Part shown: one piece after another, positions 1 to 8,804 of the stretch
Layout: each line of letters opens with the position of its first letter
Numbering within the stretch: position 1 is the first letter of the stretch
Notes under the pieces: model-generated
Seen by the model: only the letters and a program-made list of their open reading frames with translations
Told to the model about the DNA's origin: nothing
Database searches by the model: none
Assembly: GCF_029267015.1 (NCBI RefSeq)
Contig: NZ_JARIEA010000061.1
Span: 1-36,664 of the forward strand
Length of the DNA stretch: 36,664 bases
Reading direction: 5' to 3'
Source of the DNA: Sporosarcina ureae
Lineage (GTDB): Bacteria; Bacillota; Bacilli; Bacillales_A; Planococcaceae
Made by a program: the position numbers and the translations under genes

Positions 1-64
1 TGTGTCAATTCCGGAGATAATTTGCACCTATTTCAAGCGCTATTTTGCACTAAAAATAAATAAT

Positions 65-106
65 AAAGCCTAATTTCCCTTTTAAATGCTCGGGAAATCA
101 GGCTTT
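65..106 (-). terminator. Rho-independent terminator
   Basis: Arms at 65-79 and 92-106 pair over 15 bases with one mismatch around a 12-base loop. On the minus strand the hairpin is followed by a T-rich run. It lies about 35 bases past the stop of the 198-residue gene and should end that transcript. Confidence 0.75.
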
Positions 107-141
107 TGATGTTAAACAATCGCCCCCGATAGTTAAACTTC

Positions 142-738
142 TTATAAATGAATTACAAACTCTATACCCTTTGGTTTCTCCATAAAATGGTCACTATATT
201 CTTTAACAACTAACTCCAGTCCTGAAAAATCGTCAGGTAACGGTGGAGAAACAATATAGTCGTATTTGAAATAGCCTGTCGATCCGCTTCCACCATTTTG
301 CCGACAATCGTACTGTTCTCCTAAATATAATTCAAAATTACCCTGCTCATCCATGTGCGGTGAATCATTTATACCATCCCAATCGACATTAAGATTTATA
401 ACGCTTGCATTCTCATACTGCCGTATAAAGGTGATCGAATATAAACGTTCATCTATTTCAACTGATTTTAAAACAGGTATATGCTTTCTAAATCCAGTCG
501 GTTCAACACGGGGTCTAAAAAATTCTTCCATTCTTAGCGTCCCGAAAAAGGAACTTAAATAATCTTCATATAGATCGTACTTTGTAGCCCACTTAGAGAT
601 AGCGTCTTCAGATGGAAACCCGGGATTATCGTTTGAAAGATCCTTGCGTTGTTTTAATAATGCACAAATTTGTTCATCTATAGGGTAAAGTTGTTCATCA
701 TAATGGCTCTTTGGACGTTCAAACGGCGTTTGCTTCAT
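142..738 (-). CDS. Hypothetical protein, 198 aa
   Basis: I do not recognise this family. The start is ATG at 738 with a strong ribosome binding site (AAGGAGG) 5-7 bases upstream. The protein appears soluble: no signal peptide or membrane segment is visible. Residues about 20-65 are charged and helical (IDEQICALLKQRKDL resembles the opening of a chorismate-mutase-like helix, but this is weak). The rest looks beta-rich, with a Gly/Ser patch near residue 150 (NGGSGSTGYF). It stands alone, followed by its own terminator. A stand-alone cytosolic protein of unknown role is all that can be supported. Confidence 0.75.
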   Translation of the reverse strand: MKQTPFERPKSHYDEQLYPIDEQICALLKQRKDLSNDNPGFPSEDAISKWATKYDLYEDYLSSFFGTLRMEEFFRPRVEPTGFRKHIPVLKSVEIDERLYSITFIRQYENASVINLNVDWDGINDSPHMDEQGNFELYLGEQYDCRQNGGSGSTGYFKYDYIVSPPLPDDFSGLELVVKEYSDHFMEKPKGIEFVIHL

Positions 739-847
739 TTTATCTCCTCCTTAATTTTATATCTGAACTACAATTTTATTTATTATAACACCAACAGAAA
801 ACGCTAGTCTTTACAAGATCATTTATAAAACAAAATGGCCCTATTGC

Positions 848-1431
848 TTAATACAGAACTTTTATCCAACCACCATCTTCTAGAAAGTCATCTCTCGTAA
901 ATAAACGATTAGAAATCAATTGTCGGTAAGATGTGATGGTTCCATCATGAGAAACAATATAGACTTTTCCCTTTGATTGTTGTTTACACCAACCAAGAAA
1001 TCGCTCACCAAGAACTTTGAATTCCCGATCAGGTATAGTATTTATACCATTAGTCCATAATTCGGTGGACAAATGTTCATCCAAGGCAAAGATGGGGAAT
1101 TCGTTTCTTATGTCTTCTATCTCCATAATTTCGTCACACGGAAGCGTCAGCCCCTCCGTTCTTTGCGGAAACAACCTAGGTGATACCCTTCTATAATTTT
1201 TCTACACTCTGTATCGTTACTCCAAACAAAAGCTGTTTGCAGCGTTCTCCTCGTTGGACTTACAATAATAAAATCGTTTTCCGACAAAGGGAACTGACGC
1301 CTTAACAATTTGGCTTGTTCTATGACTTTCTGTGTTAAGGATGGATTTTTGATACGTAAGCTATCTGGGGGATTCAGTGTATGAATTCCCTGACCATGCC
1401 TTATAAAAGTTAGATTCAAGTCTCCCACCAA
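848..1431 (-). pseudogene. Histidine phosphatase family protein, frameshifted
   Basis: Two minus-strand reading frames together make one phosphoglycerate-mutase-like histidine phosphatase. The upstream piece (1431 to about 1180) carries the catalytic RHG motif (TFIRHGQG) and the phosphate-binding SPTRRTLQTA stretch. The downstream piece (about 1177 to 848) carries the second catalytic histidine (VSHDGTI). The frame changes near 1179-1181. Adding one C to the CC run there (minus strand) would read HPRLFPQR, which fits the conserved PRxFPQ segment of this family. The simplest reading is a one-base deletion, either a real mutation or a sequencing error. The true start is unclear: TTG at 1431 or TTG at 1419, as homologues begin close to the LTFIRHG motif. 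Confidence 0.8.
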
Positions 1432-1518
1432 CCTTTATTTAAAATCAGCTCTTATTCCACGTAATGGCCCTATTGCAGTATGGGGGCATTTACCTAAATA
1501 ACAAAAGCACCCAAATGT

Positions 1519-1722
1519 TTAAATATTTCGTTCTCTCTTTTGGCGTATTGACCATCTTGAGTAAAATAGTAACTCCCCGATTATTAATCCAAATAAAATG
1601 GCGACAAGGCTAGAATTATAATCAGGTTGATCAAATAAAAATGTAACAACGACAAATCCAATTAATAAACCAATAGAGATACTTATATAAGACTTATATC
1701 TTTCTTTCAGATATATTTTCAT
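1519..1722 (-). CDS. Small membrane protein, 67 aa
   Basis: A short hydrophobic protein with two predicted membrane helices, about residues 13-31 and 38-54, an Asp/Pro loop between them and a basic tail (RQKRERN). I prefer ATG at 1722 over TTG at 1728 because AGGTG sits 7 bases before the ATG. The family is not recognised. Small two-helix proteins of this kind are common in Bacillales and usually unassigned. It has no operon partner that gives it a role. Confidence 0.6.
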   Translation of the reverse strand: MKIYLKERYKSYISISIGLLIGFVVVTFLFDQPDYNSSLVAILFGLIIGELLFYSRWSIRQKRERNI

Positions 1723-1815
1723 AGTCAAACACCTTTCTGATAACTATTCATTAATTGATTCAATTACTTAACCATCAGTCTATCCTTATTATTCCATTAG
1801 TTTATTTATACGTCA

Positions 1816-1844
1816 AAATGGCACCGTTCATTCGAATGCCATTT
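1816..1844 (-). terminator. Hairpin, probable terminator of the 190-aa gene
   Basis: Perfect 8-base arms (AAATGGCA and TGCCATTT) lie about 60 bases past the stop at 1907. The U-tract on the minus strand is short (TTTTG), so termination would be moderate. Confidence 0.45.
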
Positions 1845-1906
1845 GTTGTTCTTATTTTTCTATACTCGCTTGTTTTTTCAGCTCTTGTACCATTCAACTG
1901 AACGGG

Positions 1907-2479
1907 TTACGCTTCCTCTTTCCAATTGTTCAACTTCTCCATCACAAGATCATACGTCTTTTGCGAAATATCAGGGAGTGTTCCGCCAAGTGCTTGCTTC
2001 GCTTGATTAAATCCTTCCTCAATAGAACTCTTGAGAAGATCGAACTTACTTTTGTCTCCTTCTGAAATAGCGTTGGCGAATTCTAGGATCCGATCACTGA
2101 CTTTTTCGGGACTTTGCTCTCCCCCTTCGCCAATGGATTTCTCCGCATCTAACCGTATTTTTTCATCCACTACAATGGTCTTCTTGCCGCTACGTACATC
2201 TTCTACGGTGATCCCTTGTCTTTCGAGAAGTTCGCGCACCAAGTTTTGTAAATTCTCATACGCTTTCTCGCTTTCCGCCTTCAGCCGTTCAATCGTCGGT
2301 CCGTCAATTTTTGTCATCGGCTTCTCATACCCCGCATTTTTGAAGTTCGTTGAGGGTATATACTGATCGACCGGTTTATTGTTTGTCGATTCATTCTTCT
2401 TTGTAGCTTCTTCTTTTTCAGGAGCTGGCTTTTGTGTTTGAGGCATTTTAAAAGTAGATAGGTTTGGTGTAATCTTCAT
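1907..2479 (-). CDS. Hypothetical hydrophilic protein, 190 aa
   Basis: The start is ATG at 2479 with GAGGAGG upstream. Residues 1-50 are low in complexity and rich in Lys, Glu, Pro, Asn and Thr (KPAPEKEEATKKNEST), so probably disordered. Residues about 58-190 are mostly amphipathic helix (ERLKAESEKAYENLQNLVRE, DRILEFANAISEG). There is no signal peptide or membrane segment. The layout of a disordered N-terminus followed by a helical bundle recalls flagellar or DUF5610-like accessory proteins of Bacillales, but I cannot assign it. A hairpin downstream suggests a single-gene transcript. Confidence 0.7.
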   Translation of the reverse strand: MKITPNLSTFKMPQTQKPAPEKEEATKKNESTNNKPVDQYIPSTNFKNAGYEKPMTKIDGPTIERLKAESEKAYENLQNLVRELLERQGITVEDVRSGKKTIVVDEKIRLDAEKSIGEGGEQSPEKVSDRILEFANAISEGDKSKFDLLKSSIEEGFNQAKQALGGTLPDISQKTYDLVMEKLNNWKEEA

Positions 2480-2551
2480 TTAATTTCCTCCTCTATAAAT
2501 TCAGTTTGACTATTCTGTTATTATATCGGTCACTTCTATTGTTTTTGTAGA

Positions 2552-4033
2552 TTACGTTATGGGCCATTCCTTCAAAACGGCCCGCGCAATATGTGAACCA
2601 CTTAGCGCGGAAGACAAAGTACCGGGACCTGGGAACGACTGCTCGCCCGCAATATAAAACTGCGGCAACGCTGAACGCACACTCTTCGGCTTGAGAATCG
2701 CGTTTCGTACCGTCAATGGAAACCCACCTACGCTTGTCTTCCCGATGTAGGTCTTATAAGTTTCGGGCGTTCCCGCTTCCGAATAAATCAAATAATCTTC
2801 AATAGGAAGGACTTTTTGGATTTCTGTGAACATCGCTTTCGTTATGGCTTCCTTCAATTGTTTATACTCGTCTTTAGACAATAATCCCCACTGTTCTGTG
2901 TCCGCATGTATCGAGCACGTCATCATCACTTCATCTTCGATCCGTTCGTTACGTTTATCATAAGCTGGCTGGAATGTTACGTATACGGGTCCATGTCCGT
3001 CCGAATATAATACAGACTGGGCTTTATCAGGTACGATTTGGAGTGCGAAAGGAAGTTGTCTGCCACCTAGCTCCTGCTGCCAGAAAGTTCCGATCAGAAG
3101 CGTATCGATTCGGAAAGCACCCCAGGAAAACTGATTCGATTCCGAATGACTCGTCCGCGGACCAAACGATATACCTGAATTGTTGATGACGAGATCATAC
3201 GTACCTGAACGCTTCCTACTCGTCACATGCCACTTCTTGTCTTTATAAAACAATTCATTCACCGCGGACGCTTTGACCACTTCGCCATCCAGTTCAATGA
3301 TCCGCTCCGCCAGTGCTTCACTTAACTGCGACATGCCTTTATCAACATAAAAGCTGCCTCTTCCATAGATCGTCAGCGCAAGACTCGAAGGTAGTAAAGC
3401 GGCTTTTGTGCAATCAGTTTGTGCCGCATCAAGCAGTTGTGCGTCGAGAAATTGCCGTAGCGGTTCATATGTATCTAGCTTATATGCACGCAACAGATCT
3501 TCCACCGTGTGTGTCGCATAACGTGCCAAACGCAACATACTGCCCGCATGGAATACAGCATGACCGGGTAGTTTCCCAAGATCATACATATGCTGAATGG
3601 GTAGAGAAACACCGGTAGCCGTCACATCAAATACCCCTTCACTAATTTGCTCTACTCTATTCCAGAAAGCCAAGACGTCTCGTTTTCTTTCATGAAACAC
3701 TTGGCCGAGCTCTTCTTTCCACGCGGTTCTATCCTTGTACAATGAAATTCTGCGGTCCTCTAGTACGACGTCCATTGGGTGATCGAGCAATGTGAATGGA
3801 ATGTTCATATCGAGTTCTTTGAACAACGTATCAAGCAAACCGTGCTCTTCCAAACCGAAAGCAATCGTCGCACCAGTAGGAAACGTATGCTTGTTTCGTA
3901 CATACGACCCCGCTGATCCGCCTACTTTTGTCGCTTTTTCCAAAACAGTGACCGCGTAGCCTTCTTTTGCTAACAAAGCGCCTGCCATCAGCCCTCCGAT
4001 ACCTGCCCCAATGATACAAACGGTTTTAGTCAA
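2552..4033 (-). CDS. Phytoene desaturase/CrtISO-like FAD-dependent oxidoreductase
   Basis: A 493-residue flavoprotein of the carotenoid desaturase/isomerase and amine-oxidase-like superfamily. The N-terminus has the FAD-binding dinucleotide fold (IIGAGIGGLMAGALLAKEGY, residues 7-26), followed by the acidic ribose-binding residue (VLEKATKVGGSAGS). The C-terminus has the conserved FAD-contact block (FYIAGEQSFPGPGTLSSALS). The substrate is unknown: carotenoid precursors are possible, but no crt genes lie nearby, and many Bacillales carry solitary paralogues. The start is TTG at 4033, with GGAG 6 bases upstream. It is probably the first gene on its transcript and stands alone. Confidence 0.8.
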   Translation of the reverse strand: MTKTVCIIGAGIGGLMAGALLAKEGYAVTVLEKATKVGGSAGSYVRNKHTFPTGATIAFGLEEHGLLDTLFKELDMNIPFTLLDHPMDVVLEDRRISLYKDRTAWKEELGQVFHERKRDVLAFWNRVEQISEGVFDVTATGVSLPIQHMYDLGKLPGHAVFHAGSMLRLARYATHTVEDLLRAYKLDTYEPLRQFLDAQLLDAAQTDCTKAALLPSSLALTIYGRGSFYVDKGMSQLSEALAERIIELDGEVVKASAVNELFYKDKKWHVTSRKRSGTYDLVINNSGISFGPRTSHSESNQFSWGAFRIDTLLIGTFWQQELGGRQLPFALQIVPDKAQSVLYSDGHGPVYVTFQPAYDKRNERIEDEVMMTCSIHADTEQWGLLSKDEYKQLKEAITKAMFTEIQKVLPIEDYLIYSEAGTPETYKTYIGKTSVGGFPLTVRNAILKPKSVRSALPQFYIAGEQSFPGPGTLSSALSGSHIARAVLKEWPIT

Positions 4034-4106
4034 AGCGATCTCCTTCTTTCTTTGTCTGGCGTATGTTTATGTACTAGATTTAAAAGACTAAAAGCAAGCA
4101 TTCATC

Positions 4107-4748
4107 TCAAAACTCTTTTTTCCATAACGGCAAGAACCATTTGACGCCCCGCTTGTTAACAGGAAGGATCTTTAAGTCCGCGATGAGATGGCTAATATAA
4201 CCAGCAAGCCCCGCAGCGACTAGTCCTTCGATCGGCCACTCTGCATGCAGATGTTGCAAAATATAACCATAGAACACAATGCCGAGAATGGAATGTGTAT
4301 ACGATCGATGCGGTATGAAGGAAGCAATAATAATATAGCTACCTGCGAGTAGAATGCCCGTTGACTGATCCAGTACGAAACCGAGAAGCATGACTAGAAT
4401 TCCTGTGATCGTCAGCATTCGCCGTTGTGTAATAATGCGCGAAACGATGAGCAACAGAAGTCCAATACCGCCATATACATAAATATCTTGGCTCAGCCCT
4501 TGTGTAATGGCTTGATAACAAAGCGTCAATAAAATCACGATCCCTGCAGTCTCCATCAACCATTTGCTTACTTTTTTACTTAGTGTAATACTATTGCTCG
4601 CGAGCCCATTGGTGTCCAGATCTGGCACAACGCCAGATATCCCACCTACTGCCGCACCAATTAATGCGGTCTTAATATCCGGCTGGACAGCATAGCCCGC
4701 AATGGCCCCGACGGCTGTACCGATAACTAAATGTGAAGTGCCTTTCAT
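4107..4748 (-). CDS. YdjM-type membrane-bound metal-dependent hydrolase (DUF457)
   Basis: 213 residues with about five hydrophobic segments. It carries the conserved polar residues of the YdjM/DUF457 family inside or beside membrane helices: SH near residue 6, PDLD near 42-45, HRSYTH near 147-152 and SHLIAD near 186-191. These are thought to form a metal site related to phospholipase C-like enzymes; no substrate is known. ATG at 4748 is preceded by AGAGAGG with 7-base spacing. In B. subtilis the relative YfhP is a membrane regulator, so a regulatory or membrane-damage role is equally possible. Confidence 0.8.
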   Translation of the reverse strand: MKGTSHLVIGTAVGAIAGYAVQPDIKTALIGAAVGGISGVVPDLDTNGLASNSITLSKKVSKWLMETAGIVILLTLCYQAITQGLSQDIYVYGGIGLLLLIVSRIITQRRMLTITGILVMLLGFVLDQSTGILLAGSYIIIASFIPHRSYTHSILGIVFYGYILQHLHAEWPIEGLVAAGLAGYISHLIADLKILPVNKRGVKWFLPLWKKEF

Positions 4749-4990
4749 ATGTAAACCTCTCTAGTTGTATAGTGTACGGTCGAATCAAGAACGTATATTC
4801 GTTCCGTCTTTGTTAGTATAATTGATTCTCATGCGAAAGGGAAAATTTTATGTGTAGTAGAAATTTCTTGTGAACGACAGACTTTAAAAATATATAGTTA
4901 GATATTAAACTAAACAGTTGATTTCACGTGAATGTGGGCGTATATTGAGCCTGTAGAAAGTAATTACATGTATATAAAGGAGTGTTTGGC

Positions 4991-5764
4991 ATGACAGGAA
5001 TGATGGCAGGAAAAGCAGGATTGGTTACAGGATCAGGTTCGGGTATCGGTAGAGCATCTGCACTTGCGTTAGCAAAAGCAGGCGCTAAAGTTATGGTCTC
5101 TGACGTAAGTGATGAGGCTGGACAAGAAACAGTGCAAATGATCAAAAACCTTGGTGGCGAAGCAGCCTTCACAGCATGTGATGTAAGTGACGAAGAACAA
5201 GTCATCGAACTGGTAAATAACACAGTTGAAACGTTTGGTCAGTTAGACTTCGCACTGAATAACGCAGGCATTAACAAAGGTCAAAAACCAATCGGTGAAT
5301 TGGATTCAAAAGACTGGGATTTTACACTCAAAGTCAATCTGTATGGCACGTTCTATTGCATCAAGCATGAAGTAAACGCTATGCTGAAAACGGGTGGCGG
5401 TGCAATTGTCAACACGGCTTCAGGTGCAGGTCTTGAAGGTTCACCAAATATGACACCCTACACTGCATCCAAACACGCCATTGCCGGCTTAACTAAATCC
5501 GTTGCGTTGGAATACGGTCAACAAGGCATCACGATCAACTCCATCGCTCCAGGTGCTACAATTACCCCTGCCATCGAAGGCTGGGCCAAAACATCTCCCG
5601 AGCAATACGAAGCAGTACTTGCATCACTTCCAGCTGGAAGAATGTCCACTGCAGAAGATCAAGCAAACGCGGTAGTCTTCCTATGCTCAGACCTTGCTAG
5701 ATCAATCAGCGGCGTCACACTTGCGGTAGATGGCGGTTATACTGCCGGGAAAATGCAGTCGTAA
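4991..5764 (+). CDS. SDR family NAD(P)-dependent oxidoreductase
   Basis: A classical short-chain dehydrogenase of 257 residues. Visible motifs are the cofactor glycine motif TGSGSGIG (13-20), NNAG (90-93), the structural Asn in KVN (115), and the catalytic Ser144, Tyr157 and Lys161 (YTASK). An Asp follows the second strand (VSDVS, about 38), which usually favours NAD over NADP. I chose ATG at 4991 because AAAGGAG ends 8 bases before it; the GTG at 4982 overlaps that site. It is a single-gene unit closed by a strong terminator. The substrate cannot be told from sequence; relatives include glucose and 3-oxoacyl-ACP reductase-like enzymes. Confidence 0.9.
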   Translation: MTGMMAGKAGLVTGSGSGIGRASALALAKAGAKVMVSDVSDEAGQETVQMIKNLGGEAAFTACDVSDEEQVIELVNNTVETFGQLDFALNNAGINKGQKPIGELDSKDWDFTLKVNLYGTFYCIKHEVNAMLKTGGGAIVNTASGAGLEGSPNMTPYTASKHAIAGLTKSVALEYGQQGITINSIAPGATITPAIEGWAKTSPEQYEAVLASLPAGRMSTAEDQANAVVFLCSDLARSISGVTLAVDGGYTAGKMQS

Positions 5765-5788
5765 TGAATGGAAACGTTAAAAGGTATC

Positions 5789-5825
5789 AAAAAATGGATC
5801 AGGCATAATGCCTAATCCATTTTTT
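5789..5825. terminator. Bidirectional Rho-independent terminator
   Basis: Arms of 17 bases with one mismatch surround a 3-base loop; A6 on the left and T6 on the right let it work on both strands. It separates the SDR gene (plus) from the convergent 220-residue gene (minus). Confidence 0.85.
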
Positions 5826-5870
5826 CTGATATCTTACAAACCAAAGTATTTCAAACCGCTCTATACATGA

Positions 5871-6533
5871 TTAATTCAAGATATTGTGTACATAACTCCA
5901 AGAAGTTAAATCAGTCAACTCATCCATCTGCAATTCAACGTTCCCGCCTAAATAAACGGTATCCCCTTCGATCGCTACGACCATCGCCTGTAGAATGGGT
6001 TTACTGCTGTTGCATTGGTAGATGTCTCCGATTTTAGGTACATACGTTTCCGGTGTATGGACTTCCTTCTTGACTAGTTTTTGTTCATTTATATAATCAG
6101 CGTCTGGATTTTCGAGATCAATAATGTTCGCGCCTTCTTCAAGCCCTGGGATCATCGTCCAATATTCGTTATGCTTAATCCCGTTTGACTGGTTGCTGAT
6201 CACACCATTCGTTTCAATTGATGAAACAATTTCCATCGCATGAAGATGATAATGGTCAAATGAATCCGGCTGTGGGTTAATAATTAAAATATAATCCCCC
6301 ACTTTTGCTTTCTCATCTTTATGCAAAGTATATCGTTTATGATTCACAATAAAACTATCCATATGCTGCGGTCTATACAATGTAATTTCCTTAGCTGTCG
6401 CCAACTGCTGTTCATAATCTTCGAGGCGAATAAGGTGAACCGACTGCTTAAAGAAAGCTTTCACAGAATAGACTTGATGCAGTTTATTTTGATAATAAAC
6501 AAACTGGCCTTTTCTAACATTTAATAAATTCAA
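5871..6533 (-). CDS. Hypothetical protein, 220 aa
   Basis: I do not recognise this protein. The start is TTG at 6533, with AAGGTG 9 bases upstream. Two stretches look like small beta-barrel modules: the N-terminus (VRKGQFVYYQNKLHQVYSV) and the C-terminus (VPKIGDIYQCNSSKPILQAM through GDTVYLGGNVELQ) share a KxGxxY...V pattern, suggesting an internal repeat. The middle holds a His-rich segment (FDHYHLHAMEI, about residues 92-102). No signal or membrane segment is seen. It is probably a soluble protein of unknown function and forms a transcript of its own. Confidence 0.65.
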   Translation of the reverse strand: MNLLNVRKGQFVYYQNKLHQVYSVKAFFKQSVHLIRLEDYEQQLATAKEITLYRPQHMDSFIVNHKRYTLHKDEKAKVGDYILIINPQPDSFDHYHLHAMEIVSSIETNGVISNQSNGIKHNEYWTMIPGLEEGANIIDLENPDADYINEQKLVKKEVHTPETYVPKIGDIYQCNSSKPILQAMVVAIEGDTVYLGGNVELQMDELTDLTSWSYVHNILN

Positions 6534-6761
6534 TAGATGTCACACCTTGTTAAGTATTTTCTGCTGGCTATTGCCCTTTTATATCATCTAATTACCGCAA
6601 AGCGTTTCATTGGAATTAGAAAACATCGCGCAGAATCTATACTTATCATAACAATAATTGAAACTTTAAGAAAGTTAGCAGGTCTGAGTGGTACTTTGAA
6701 TTATTTTAGCAACTGCAACGTGCGTCCATGTATTACGAATTTTTACTGGATCCATTTCCTC

Positions 6762-7685
6762 TTACACCTTCACGATCGGTTCCATCACCGTCAACGTTCG
6801 ATTCACGGTATCCATATTCACATTAGCACCAATAGGAACGGCCGCTTTATAATGGCTATGCGCAGTGGCTAGATTGGTCAGTAAAGGTTTACCAAGAGGC
6901 ACTAAAAATTCATTGATTAAGTCTACATAGTTTTTTCCGTAGGCCGTGTCACAGTTCGTACATTGTCCCATAATAATTCCTACACAGTCCTCAAATTTCC
7001 CCGCCATCTCCAAGTGGCTTAAGTATCGGTACACCGTATTGATCGGTTCATGCGTTTCTTCCAATAAAAGAATTCTGCCTGCCGTATTGATTTCATAGGA
7101 CGTACCTAACGTGCCTATGAATGACGTGAGATTCCCACCTACAAGCGGTCCTGTAACATTTCCTGGAACTACTCCGATCAGCGGAACTTCAGGTGGATTG
7201 ACAATGGGCCAGGGCGCTGTGATAGTCGATGTTGCTGCGAAAAATTGATTGAAATTATATGCAGGAGTTCGTGAATTAAAGTCTAACAACAATAAACTTT
7301 GTAAACCGATCAGATCGCCGTATTCAAACAATGCATTCAATAATATCGTAATGTCACTATATCCCGAAACAATTTTCGGATTTTGTTTTATTACGTTAAA
7401 ATCAAGGAACGGTAAAATACTCGCCACGCCGACGCCACCTCGCGTAGGTAAAATCCATTTCACTTCTGGATTTGTAAACATCTTCATTACATCCGAAGCC
7501 CTTTGTTGAGGTGTGGCGGCAAGAAAGCCGTCAGCAGAATATACATGTTCCCCCACCACAACTTTATACCCCATACTTTGCAACATCCGAATCCCTTCCG
7601 TAATACGATTAGCTGCGAGCGGACTTCCAAGCGTTACAATCCCTACCGTGTCACCTCTTTTTAATTGCTCCGGTTTCGTAGCCAT
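6762..7685 (-). CDS. S66 family LD-carboxypeptidase
   Basis: Member of the MEROPS S66 family (muramoyltetrapeptide LD-carboxypeptidase and MccF-like enzymes), which trims the terminal D-Ala of peptidoglycan tetrapeptides in the cytosol or cleaves peptide-nucleotide antibiotics. The Ser-Glu-His triad is visible: Ser in VSGYSDIT (about residue 111), Glu in LLLEETHEP (about 210) and His in TAHSHYKAAVPIG (about 277), with the usual 8-residue step from His to Pro. The length (about 307 aa) is normal. ATG at 7685 lies 10 bases after AGAGGGG; TTG at 7688 (7 bases) is an alternative. An LdcA or MccF role cannot be separated by eye. Confidence 0.88.
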   Translation of the reverse strand: MATKPEQLKRGDTVGIVTLGSPLAANRITEGIRMLQSMGYKVVVGEHVYSADGFLAATPQQRASDVMKMFTNPEVKWILPTRGGVGVASILPFLDFNVIKQNPKIVSGYSDITILLNALFEYGDLIGLQSLLLLDFNSRTPAYNFNQFFAATSTITAPWPIVNPPEVPLIGVVPGNVTGPLVGGNLTSFIGTLGTSYEINTAGRILLLEETHEPINTVYRYLSHLEMAGKFEDCVGIIMGQCTNCDTAYGKNYVDLINEFLVPLGKPLLTNLATAHSHYKAAVPIGANVNMDTVNRTLTVMEPIVKV

Positions 7686-7774
7686 CAATCAGTAACCCCT
7701 CTCCCCTAGTAAGTAGCACAAACCTATTCTATTGTAGTAGCATATGTTCACGGATCTTTTTTGGGGACGCGAAA

Positions 7775-7805
7775 ACTCCGCCAGTTTATATAAACTTAGC
7801 GGAGT
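7775..7805 (-). terminator. Terminator of the 87-aa gene
   Basis: Outer arms ACTCCGC and GCGGAGT enclose an inner palindrome (GTTTATATAAAC). On the minus strand the stem is followed by TTTT. It lies about 53 bases past the stop at 7858. Confidence 0.65.
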
Positions 7806-7857
7806 CTAGTAGTTAGAATATATGAATGAATAGCTTTGTACACAAGTAAGGTTGAAA

Positions 7858-8121
7858 TTACTTACCCGCGATATCTAGACACCAAGTGAAGTTTTCCCAT
7901 GCTGAATACCAGCCAGTGAATTGCTCGTGCGAATCATCCCAACGAACTTCAAACTTCTTTTGACCGTCTACCTCTATCAAATACAGCGTCAACGTAGCGT
8001 CTTCCTTAGCTGTCGCTAACTTCATTCCGTTTTGAAGTTCCTCTTCAGTCAATTGCACATCTGAAACGGATCGCAACTGGGCTTGCTCAAATACCTGTTT
8101 GTTACTAATTCTATAATTCAT
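7858..8121 (-). CDS. Hypothetical protein, 87 aa
   Basis: A short soluble protein, family unknown. ATG at 8121 is preceded by GGAGGG with 5-base spacing, and a terminator follows, so expression as a single gene is likely. The sequence alternates acidic helical stretches (VQLTEEELQNGMKLATAKED) with a beta-like, Trp-rich C-terminus (RWDDSHEQFTGWYSAWENF). There is no signal peptide or cysteine pair. Nothing in the neighbourhood points to a role. Confidence 0.6.
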   Translation of the reverse strand: MNYRISNKQVFEQAQLRSVSDVQLTEEELQNGMKLATAKEDATLTLYLIEVDGQKKFEVRWDDSHEQFTGWYSAWENFTWCLDIAGK

Positions 8122-8385
8122 AAAGACCCTCCACTAAAACTTTTATTATTACTAATCGTACATACTTCTTCCGTACTGTAAAGAAGCACAGAAGTATATT
8201 TTATACGTATTGATCGATGAAATCAAAGGGGAAGTTTACTAACTGAATGTAATTTCCTCCATACCGAAGAATCTAGTAATTAGAATTCCCTTCCGTTCTA
8301 TACTGTATAGTGCTCACCGTTACTGGGGACAATTAATTATGATAAGATTTATGCAATAAAAAGAAAGTCAAAATAGAGGGATACG

Positions 8386-8569
8386 ATGATGTTTATATTT
8401 TTATTTTTCACGGTTCTTATTCTAGTGATCACCGTTAGACGCCTTGGACATAAGCCGGTGATTTCCACAGTGGCCGTTGATTATTGTTTTAATTATCGCG
8501 GAAGTTGCGTTGATGAGCATGCAGATTTATCGTCAACTACGGTCGGAAAGAACAGGAGCGATTGATTGA
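8386..8569 (+). pseudogene. Small membrane protein, frameshifted
   Basis: ATG ATG at 8386 follows AGAGGG with 5-base spacing and opens a hydrophobic helix (MMFIFLFFTVLILVITVRRL). After GHKP the frame yields an unlikely tail, while the +1 frame gives a second membrane helix and a basic end (WPLIIVLIIAEVALMSMQIY, then RQLRSERTGAID and TGA at 8567). Removing one G near 8460 restores a 60-residue two-helix protein reading GHKPVFPQW across the join. Either the gene is dead by a one-base insertion or the base call is wrong. The short frame as it stands ends at 8565. Confidence 0.5.
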
Positions 8570-8581
8570 ATGACTTTAAAC

Positions 8582-8650
8582 GATACCAGATCCGTACACA
8601 ACTCTAGTTCAATTTAGAACGATTCTTGGGCGGTGTTTCGGACTAGTATT
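8582..8650. repeat. Decayed copy of the 69-bp palindromic element
   Basis: Aligns without gaps over 69 bases to the copies at 17389-17457 and 31248-31316 (for example TACCAG, ACACAACT, AGTTCAATT, AGAA). The terminal palindrome is degraded on both sides, so this is probably an old copy. Confidence 0.6.
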
Positions 8651-8804
8651 TAATCGATTCTTGTATAAACTTTACTAATATGTTAAGGTATTAATTCGGA
8701 CGATTTTCTTAATTTATTAAGGAGCCACGTCTATTTTTTTAATTCCTTATTTCAAAACCGAATAGTTATAAGGATTTCCCTTTAATAACACACAGGAGGT
8801 ACTT

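Larger units (their letters stand above)
8122..8804. other. Intergenic stretch ahead of the opuC operon
   Basis: This 683-base stretch contains a broken small membrane-protein gene (8386-8569), a decayed copy of the 69-bp palindromic element (8582-8650), and a short dyad CTTAATTTATTAAG at 8708-8721 about 85 bases before opuCA. The dyad could be an operator; B. subtilis opuC is controlled by OpcR/GbsR-type regulators, but this link is only a guess. I could not pick a convincing promoter. Confidence 0.4.

Noticed and set aside
1..60. Possible mobile-element end at the left edge
   Set aside because: A repeated TTTGCAC word is visible, but there is too little sequence to support any element.
6537..6872. 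Open frame of 111 codons on the plus strand
   Set aside because: It runs into the antisense of the S66 peptidase gene, has no ribosome binding site and an unlikely composition.
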